Of a stretch of 64,000 bases of DNA, positions 43,282-50,400 are shown piece after piece (positions within the stretch are counted from its first letter, which is position 1; every line of letters begins with the position of its first letter). Source of the stretch: Collinsella bouchesdurhonensis (GTDB lineage: Bacteria; Actinomycetota; Coriobacteriia; Coriobacteriales; Coriobacteriaceae); assembly GCF_900155365.1 (NCBI RefSeq), contig NZ_LT699739.1, forward strand, positions 54,332-118,331, read 5' to 3'. Made by a program: the position numbers and the translations under genes. Below the pieces are notes generated by a model that saw nothing but the letters and a program-made list of their open reading frames with translations, searched no databases and was not told the origin of the DNA.

Positions 43282-44511
43282 ATGGATACAAACGATACGC
43301 AGCGAAACGCCGACCTTGCACGGATCGTGCGCTATCGCCGAGACCTTCACCGCATTCCGGAGCTCGGTTTTGATCTGGGTCAGACCACGGCATATGTAGA
43401 GCGCGTACTCGCTGGGCTTTCCTGCGAGGTGACGCATCCGTGCGATTCGTGCGTTTGCGCGTATTTCGACGCGGGCGTCGACGCTGCTTCTACGACAGCG
43501 ATTCGTGCCGATATGGATGCGCTACCTATTGAAGAGGCGACGGGCGCGAGCTTTGCTTCGACTCATCCGGGCAAGATGCATGCCTGCGGCCACGACGCCC
43601 ATATGGCAATGGCCCTTGCGGCCGCCGTGTATGTCGACCGTGTTTTGCGCGAGTATCCAGGTGAGCTCAAGCGCAATGTGCTCTTTGTGTTTCAGCCGGC
43701 AGAGGAGACCACGGGTGGCGCTAAGACGGTGTGCGAGAGCGGGGTTTTCGAGCGCTATCACGTCGATCGTATCTTCGGATTTCATGTGTGGCCCGATTTG
43801 CCGGCAGGTACCGTTGCATCCTGTGCGGGCCCCATGCTCGCGCGTGCGAGCGAGACGCACGTGCGTATCCACGGTGAAAGCATCCACATTGCCAAGACTC
43901 TTGGCGTGCACGAGGCGGAGTCGCACGATGCTGCGCTCGCGTCGGCGCGGTTCTTGGTGGCTGAGCGTGAGCTCATGGATAGATTGGGCGCCGAAGAGCC
44001 GTGCATTTGCAAGTTTGGTCTGGTCGAGGCGGGTACGGTGTGCAATGCCGTGGCGGGGGAGGCGCACCTGGCCGGTAGCCTGCGTGCCTTTACCGATTCG
44101 ATGCTCGACCGTGCACGCGCAGGCATCCGGCGCGCGTTGGAGGAGGCCTGTGCGGCTACGGGCTGCACCTACGATCTCGATTTTGCTGAAGGGTATCCGC
44201 CCGTGGATAACGATCCCGCTTTGTTCGGCTTGGCGCACCAGGTGGTGCCCGAGCTCGAGCTTATCGAGGAGCCACTGCTGATTGCCGAGGATTTCTCTTT
44301 CTACCAGCGCCACCTACCGGGAGTGTTCTTCCTGCTGGGCTGTGGTGTTCCCGCGACGGAGGATGGTGGGCTGCCGGTCGAAAACCCGCGCGATGAGCAG
44401 GGGTGCCCTGCCTACGCCACGGCTGCGCTCCATACCGATACGATGCTCTTCTCGGAGGAGCGCCTGCTTTTGGGTCTGGACGTGTACAAGCGCCTCGTGC
44501 ATATGGCATAG
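43282..44511 (+). CDS. M20 family amidohydrolase/peptidase (candidate N-acetyldiaminopimelate deacetylase)
   Basis: 409 residues. Metal-binding motifs of the M20D group: RADMDALP, MHACGHDAHMAMAL (~residue 105), FQPAEETTGGA with the Glu pair, FGFHVWPDL, and the late His region ending EDFSFYQRHLPGVFFLLG. This matches hippurate hydrolase, aminoacylase and N-acetyl-DAP deacetylase (YkuR/DapL). In Bacillus the deacetylase gene is next to dapH; here it is divergent from the lysA-dapABH operon, which favours the DAP role. A GAAGGG lies before ATG 43282; the longer open frame overlaps the riboswitch. Confidence 0.85.
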   Translation: MDTNDTQRNADLARIVRYRRDLHRIPELGFDLGQTTAYVERVLAGLSCEVTHPCDSCVCAYFDAGVDAASTTAIRADMDALPIEEATGASFASTHPGKMHACGHDAHMAMALAAAVYVDRVLREYPGELKRNVLFVFQPAEETTGGAKTVCESGVFERYHVDRIFGFHVWPDLPAGTVASCAGPMLARASETHVRIHGESIHIAKTLGVHEAESHDAALASARFLVAERELMDRLGAEEPCICKFGLVEAGTVCNAVAGEAHLAGSLRAFTDSMLDRARAGIRRALEEACAATGCTYDLDFAEGYPPVDNDPALFGLAHQVVPELELIEEPLLIAEDFSFYQRHLPGVFFLLGCGVPATEDGGLPVENPRDEQGCPAYATAALHTDTMLFSEERLLLGLDVYKRLVHMA

Positions 44512-44838
44512 GGCAAAGAGGCCGCCGGTCGTGCCTTTGCGTGCACTCGAGTTTGGGCGTCTGCCGGTCGCAACGCTTCGTCGCGACCGGCGCCCCCGGA
44601 ATCACCGAAATCAAAACCCGCGCACAAACGTCGACTTTTTGCTCTGGAGGGCGAAATATGCGCGTTTATGCGCGGGTTTTGGCGTTGAGTGGGCGCGGGC
44701 GGCCTCCCTGCGCGCTGCCGAAATTCGCCATCCACCCTCGCATTAGCTCCCAGCTAATGAAATACAGTTCCACTCTCTTTACCATGGGCGGTACATCACG
44801 TGACGTATGTTCTCGTTGGACTGGAGAATGGAAAGAAC
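44512..44838. other. Intergenic region with a long inverted repeat
   Basis: No gene is credible here. It contains a 17-nt-arm palindrome (44613-44629 with 44664-44680) starting AAAACCCGCGCA and closing with TGCGCGGGTTTT around a 34-nt loop. The loop start holds GTCGACTTTTTG, whose reverse complement occurs at 36599-36610 in the post-ldh repeat. A smaller palindrome (ATTAGCT-CCC-AGCTAAT) lies near 44744-44760. Confidence 0.6.
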
Positions 44839-45279
44839 ATGGCAGAGAAAAAGAAAAAACCCATTGGCAAGATCGTCCTCATTGTTGTCGTTGTGCTTGT
44901 GGCGCTCGGTGCGTTTGGCTCGCTTTCCGGCGGCGACAAGGGGAGTGACTCCTCTACGAGCGCCGGTGCCGCAAAGACCGAGCAGACCGAGGAGAAGAAG
45001 CCAGAGCAGGAGCCTTACACCATTTCGGACGAGACTCTCGACACCTCGAACCCCTATGGTGTGAAGATCACCGGCACCCTCGTCAACAATACCGATGAGG
45101 ATAAGAGCTACTTGCAGATCGAGTACAACTTGTATGATGCTGATGGCGCGCAGATCGGCACAGCCCTCGCAAACATCAACAACCTCAAGGCGGGCGGCAC
45201 CTGGAAGTTCGAGGCGACAAGCATGGAGAAGCCCGAGGACGTTGCCAACTGGGAGCGCGTGGACGTTTCTGGCTTCTAA
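44839..45279 (+). CDS. FxLYD domain membrane-anchored protein
   Basis: 146 residues: a Lys-rich cytosolic start (MAEKKKKP), one membrane helix (~9-28, IGKIVLIVVVVLVALGAF), a Ser/Glu-rich linker, then an immunoglobulin-like beta-domain with GVKITGTLVNNTDEDKSYLQIEYNLYDADG, the FxLYD-type signature. The helix is probably an uncleaved anchor or signal peptide, so the domain is extracytoplasmic. Function unknown. Start ATG 44839 was preferred because it fits the signal topology; GGAAAG lies 5-6 bp upstream. An upstream GTG (44800) is less likely. Confidence 0.75.
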   Translation: MAEKKKKPIGKIVLIVVVVLVALGAFGSLSGGDKGSDSSTSAGAAKTEQTEEKKPEQEPYTISDETLDTSNPYGVKITGTLVNNTDEDKSYLQIEYNLYDADGAQIGTALANINNLKAGGTWKFEATSMEKPEDVANWERVDVSGF

Positions 45280-45324
45280 GAAGCGGTTTCGTGTTAACCG
45301 AATTGTTTATGAAAGGAGGGGGAG

Positions 45325-45747
45325 ATGGAGCGCGAACGTCTGACGGAAGAGCTTTTGCATGAGCTGCTGGATGCTCCGACGGTCGATTCGTTTCTCGGCA
45401 GCCATGAGCTGCCAGACATCTCCCTTTCCGACTATCTTCAGCAGCTGTTGGAAGAAAAGCATCTCGAACGCGTGCGTGTGGTGCGTATGGCCGACCTTAA
45501 CGAGACCTTTGGCTACCAGATTTTTACCGGACAGCGTCATCCATCTCGCAACAAGGTACTGCAGATCGCCTTCGCTATGGCTTTGAGCGTGCGCGAGACC
45601 AATCGGGCGCTGACGGCTGCGGGCGTGGCGCGCCTGGATCCCAAGTGTCGACGCGACGCCATCATTCTCTTTTGTATCGATCGAGCTCGCTCGCTGCAAA
45701 AGGTTAACGAGGAGCTCTATCGGCTGGGCGAAGATACCATTTGCTAG
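45325..45747 (+). CDS. Small HTH (XRE-like) protein, partner of the adjacent kinase
   Basis: A 140-residue cytosolic protein. The centre, MADLNETFGYQIFTGQRHPSRNKVLQIAFAM, has the spacing of a helix-turn-helix as in Cro/CI-type repressors. The N-terminal third is acidic and helical (LTEELLHELLDAPTVDSFL). GAAAGGAGGGGG precedes the ATG by 5 bp. It ends 60 bp before a membrane Ser/Thr kinase gene on the same strand. Its Ser/Thr-containing HTH could be a phosphorylation target of that kinase; this is inference from position. Confidence 0.7.
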   Translation: MERERLTEELLHELLDAPTVDSFLGSHELPDISLSDYLQQLLEEKHLERVRVVRMADLNETFGYQIFTGQRHPSRNKVLQIAFAMALSVRETNRALTAAGVARLDPKCRRDAIILFCIDRARSLQKVNEELYRLGEDTIC

Positions 45748-45807
45748 ACGCTTTTCGTCATACATTGATTCGAAATCTTGTCCGCACGCCTTGCTATGAT
45801 GTGCCCC

Positions 45808-47121
45808 ATGGATACAACAGGTGACATAGAGAGTAATTTCGACAGCGAACTCGATTGTTTTCTGCGCGCCTGCGGCCATGACGACCGCTGGCGCGTAATC
45901 GAAGTGCTAAAAGATGATGACGCCACGGGGTCGACTGAGGTCGTTGTGCCCGTTGGTGCGTCGGCGGCGCACGGTGGTTTCAATAGCGCGGTGCCGCGGT
46001 ATGTTCGCAAGGTATATCCCGTGCAATCGGATGGAGCTGACGTTTACGAGGTGTTGCAGCGGGCTCAGCAGGTGGGGCTTTTTAGCGGCCACGTGCCAAA
46101 GATCGTCGAATGCCTGCGAGGGCCCGAGCGTCGCTCGGTCGTGATGGAGTATGTCGAGGGACCTACGCTTTCTGAATACATATCGAGCGGTAATGTCTCT
46201 CCGGCGGCGGTGAAATATCTCTTTTTACAGATTTGCATGGCAGTTCGCGAGCTGCATGAGTGTATCAATCCGCCTGTTATTCATAGGGATCTTAAGCCAT
46301 CAAACATAATCATTTCGCCCTCGGGGCCGCAGTTGATCGACTTTGGTATTGCCCGCCTGTGGCATGAGGGTGCCGAGTGCGATACCACGCACTTTGGCAC
46401 GCGCCGTTATGCCCCACCCGAGCAGTTTGGCTTTGGGCAGACGAGTGTGCGCAGCGATATCTATGCTTTGGGCAAGGTGCTGTTCTTTTGTCTTACGGGT
46501 AGGCAGCCTCCCAACGCTATGGATGTGTCTTCTTGCGAGGAAGCCGGTGTTGCGCATTCTATCGCACGGGTGATATGCAAGGCCTGCGCTTTTGATCCGC
46601 GCGAGCGCTATGCGAGCGTTCGCGAATTGAGCTCCGCGGTGAGCTCGCTGCCGCAGCAGGCATGGATGAAGCGCCCCGGGCCCAACTCAGGTGGTCTTTT
46701 GGCCCCCTTCGATTCGATGGTGAATCAGGCTCAGGGAGCGCTCTCGAACGCGCGGGGTGTCGCTGGCTCTTTTCTTCGTTTGCTGCGTCGCATACCGCGA
46801 TGGGCGGGGGTTATTTGGAATCTACTGCTGCTCTGCGAATTGGCTTTGTGCGTCATGGGTAGCCAATTTGCGATCTTTTATCCCAATGCGTTTGATTCGG
46901 CACTTCCGTTTTGGTTCCGTGTTATGGAATACGACCTGTTAACTGTTGTCGTCCCTGCTGCTCTCGTCAGCATTCTGCTCGATAAGCGTGGAATGTGGAA
47001 GCGCGTTCCCGTGTTTCGAAATTGCGGTCAGCTTCAGGTCTGCTTGGTTGGAACGGGCGTGATTGTGATGTGCTTTACCGTTACCGTTTGCGCCTCGCTT
47101 ATCGCGTTGCCAAAACTCTAG
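45808..47121 (+). CDS. Membrane-anchored Hanks-type Ser/Thr protein kinase
   Basis: 437 residues. Kinase domain ~30-275: ATP-anchoring Lys in YVRKVYPV, hinge VMEYVEGPTLSEYI, catalytic loop VIHRDLKPSNIIIS, metal-binding LIDFGIARLWHEG, and APPEQFGFGQTSVRSDIYALG (APE motif and DxxxxG). All catalytic residues are present. The glycine-rich loop is weak. After a ~60-residue linker there are three hydrophobic segments (~335-435), no PASTA domains. So the kinase faces the cytosol on a short membrane anchor and may sense the membrane itself. ATG 45808 gives a compact lead-in; no strong Shine-Dalgarno is visible. Confidence 0.88.
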   Translation: MDTTGDIESNFDSELDCFLRACGHDDRWRVIEVLKDDDATGSTEVVVPVGASAAHGGFNSAVPRYVRKVYPVQSDGADVYEVLQRAQQVGLFSGHVPKIVECLRGPERRSVVMEYVEGPTLSEYISSGNVSPAAVKYLFLQICMAVRELHECINPPVIHRDLKPSNIIISPSGPQLIDFGIARLWHEGAECDTTHFGTRRYAPPEQFGFGQTSVRSDIYALGKVLFFCLTGRQPPNAMDVSSCEEAGVAHSIARVICKACAFDPRERYASVRELSSAVSSLPQQAWMKRPGPNSGGLLAPFDSMVNQAQGALSNARGVAGSFLRLLRRIPRWAGVIWNLLLLCELALCVMGSQFAIFYPNAFDSALPFWFRVMEYDLLTVVVPAALVSILLDKRGMWKRVPVFRNCGQLQVCLVGTGVIVMCFTVTVCASLIALPKL

Positions 47122-47266
47122 AGCTGCCGACGCCAGCCGGTTGCGTGCAGGCTGTGCGTCTTCGGGCCTCTTGAATAACGGTGCGTGAAAAGCTCGTCCG
47201 ATGATTGTTCCGGCAGGTAGGAGACCATGCGGTCTGTGGTAGGATAACTTCGGTAAAACATGGCCA

Positions 47267-47428
47267 AGATGGTGGTGCGGAGACGCACGGGCGCATGCGC
47301 CCAGGAGAATCGGGGTGAGAATCCCCGGCTGTACCAGTAACCGTATCTCGGACATCCGTGGAATCAGTGCGCTGCAGATCGGGCGGTGTGCGCGGATGGA
47401 TGATGTCAAGTCGGATCGCCTCCCATCT
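47267..47428 (+). ncRNA. Cobalamin (B12) riboswitch
   Basis: The outer stem P1 pairs AGATGG (47267-47272) with CCATCT (47423-47428). The conserved core lies at 47303-47345: AGGAGAATC, then GGGGTGAGAATCCCC, then GGCTGTACCAGTAACCGTA, matching the cobalamin-riboswitch GGGAA-GGTG-AATCC-CCGCnACTGT core. AAGTCGGATCGCC (47408 on) fits the downstream B12 box. It lies about 50 nt upstream of a GTG start with a strong Shine-Dalgarno and no T-tract terminator, so translational control is likely. It implies that the two downstream surface proteins are made when B12 is scarce. Confidence 0.87.
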
Positions 47429-47468
47429 AGGTGTCGCCCCATGCGGCACACGGCTCTGGAGAAAGGAG

Positions 47469-47485
47469 GTCCGACGTGATCGGAC
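47469..47485 (+). promoter_or_regulatory. Start-codon hairpin between riboswitch and surface protein gene
   Basis: GTCCGA (47469-47474) and TCGGAC (47480-47485) form a perfect 6-bp stem whose 5-nt loop CGTGA contains the GTG start codon. The Shine-Dalgarno AAAGGAGG abuts the stem. It may be the expression platform of the B12 riboswitch. Confidence 0.55.
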
Positions 47486-50400
47486 AGCAACCGCACGGCG
47501 GTGAGCGGCAGCCTGCCGCTTTGTCGAGCGAGGGAGCGCGCAATCGAATGGCGCGCACAATCAGGAACATGAGAATAGCCTCCGCACGTGTCCTTGTGGC
47601 GTTTATGACCATGCTTATGGTCTTTGGCACCACGCCGGCACAGCTGTGGGCCGAAGGCGCTGAGGGCATCGCCCAGGCTGTCGCTTCGCAGGATGCGGAG
47701 CCGACGGAGGAGGGCACTTCCTCTGAGACTACCGGTGCTGACTCGGTGGCAACCGAGGATGAGAAGCCTGCAGAGGGCACGGATTCGAGTAATTCTGCCG
47801 CTCCTGTGGATACGCAGGAGAGCGGGTCGCAGGATGTTTCGCAGCCCGCTGCAAAAGTGGAGACTGCCGCCGAGGCAAGTGCCAAAGCCGAGTCCGCTGT
47901 GCCGAGCGATGATGACGAGTCGGATATCGCTACCGCAGCATACGTGACGGTCGACTCCGTCAGTCTGCTGAACGCCAAGGACCAAGATATCGTTTGGGGC
48001 TCTGCGTCCAATACTGCTCTTAAGGTTGGCGATACGATTAAAGTCGGCGCCTACTACAGGGACGACTGGGACGACGACCAGGAGATTCTCGATTCCGAGT
48101 ATGATCGCCTTACGTACCAGTGGTACGTGGGCGACAAGCAGAGTTCCGCTCCCACTGCCTCAGGCTACACGCCCATCGAAGGCGCAACGTCGCGTGAGTT
48201 CAAGCTTACGGCCGCTCAGGTGGGAAAGTACGTTGCTTGCAAGGTGACCTATGGCTCGAGCAAATGGGACTTCGAGTTCACCGCAAGCACGAAGCTGGCG
48301 ATTGTCGAGGACGAAGGCGCCACCGCGCCTGTGACCCCCGATGCCAAGACGCTCGCTGAGGCAAAGCAGAAGCTCTCCACCTGGAAGCCGAGCCCAGTCT
48401 ACGGTACCGACACCAATATCGTCGATATGCTTTCCGCCAAGCTCAAGGCGCTCGGCTACGCGAACGTGAAGCCGACTCTCAAGTCTGTGACCTTCGGTGC
48501 GACCGACCCGGCCCAACAGGGTGGCATCGCTGCAGATGGCACCATCACGTACTTTTTCCTGTCCAATGCGGATAAAACCACGTATTCCGATTGGTCGCTG
48601 CTGCGCCAGTTCAAACCTACCTATACGCTGGCGCTCGGCAGCGAAACCGTCGAATTCACCCCCGAGTTCAATTCGACGCTCGCGTGGGATCAAGCCAAAG
48701 TTGAAACGTATCTGAGCGAACAGCTCGATGCCGCGACCCTTACCGCCTCTGTCAAGGCTGGCATCGCACCCTCGACTGCCAAGGAAGAGGAACTTCCCGG
48801 TGCGCTCTATGTGGGAGGCAAGAAGGTTGCCGACCTTACCTGGACGTCGAGCGATTCGTCTGCGGCCAAGCTGACTTCTTCCAATTACAACACGGTCTAC
48901 AAGGTCGCCTACACTCATGGCAATGGCGACAAAAACGTGACGTTTACCGTGCGGGCAACACTATTTGTCTCTGGTTACGGTAACTCTCCCTCGACTGCAA
49001 TTACGCACGGCTACCCGGTCAAGGTAGCCTCCAAGTCTGCCGAGGAGATCGCTGCCGAGAAGGCCGAGCTCGAAGCCGCGCTGGCTAAGATCGACGACAA
49101 GATCGTGGACTACGCGGACAAGACCAAGTCTGTCGACCTCACGGCCGTCGAAGGCGACTTTAACCTGCCTCGTGCGAGCAAGATCGGTGCCGGCTCGGCG
49201 AAGCTTTCCTATGCGTCCAACGATGATTCCGTAGCAAAGATAAACGGTTACCGCGTTATCGTAACTCGCGACATCGCCGGCGGCTCCAACACTGCCACCA
49301 TTACGGCAACGCTCACGCGCGACGGCATCACTGCCACGCGCGACATCACCGTGACGGTCAAGCCCATCGACGAGTCCGAGATCGACGCTGCCGTAGCACA
49401 GATGCAGGCCGTTAAGGATGCCTACGCCACCTCGATTCTGGGCACCAACACTTCCGTTGACGCGGTGAGCACGAACCTCAGCCCCTGGAGCTCTGCCACG
49501 GTTGCCGAGGACGGTACCATTTCGTATTCCAAGAAGTACGAGACGGGCCAGATTCATGCGGACGATCTGCCCGGCTACGATTCCATGGCCGGCACCAAGT
49601 GGCGCACCTACCGCTCGAGCGACACCTCCGTCATCGCGGACGAGACGTTGCATGTGACGCAGCCAGAGGCGGACGCGCTCGTTACCGTGGAGAGTTCGCT
49701 CACCTACGAGAAGTACGCGGCGCTCGCCCAGGCCCATCCGGATAACGCCAAGCTTCAGAGTCTGGTCAATCAGCCAGTTAAAGCGACGTATCGTGTGGTG
49801 GGTACGACCGACCACTCCGATCCTCAGATTTCGGTCAACTTCAAGCTCGTGGGTGTTAGCGCCGACGGCATCGATGAGGTTTGGTTCGACGGCGCGCAGG
49901 GTGTTGGCTACGGATCAACTGCCGATGCCCTGATTGAGCAGATCTTGGATGCCCAGGGTCTCGCTCACACCTCCAGTACCACGGAATATGGTTACTATCT
50001 CTCCGATATCACTTCAAGCGATGGCCGCACGCTTGGCTATGATGCCGCCACGGGTAAGTACTGGCAGCTTTTCGTAAACGGTAAAGCATCCGAGGTTGGC
50101 GCCAGCAGTGTGACGCTTGGCGCGGGCGACTCTATTGCTTTGTACTACTCCGCCTTTGGTGCAAGCCTCGACGATGCGAATAAGGCCACCGTTAAGGCTT
50201 CGGTGAGCTTTATCGGACCGGATGAGAACGGTACCAACACCGTGTGGGCATCCGCCACCGACGTCAAGATGTCTGACGGTTCCACCGCAGCCGACCTTAC
50301 CGAGCAGGAGCTCAAGGCCGCAGGTCTCACCTATGACAGCAAGGGTACGTCCGGTGCATCGTTCTACCTTGCCAGCATTACGCGCGCAGGTAAGACGTAT

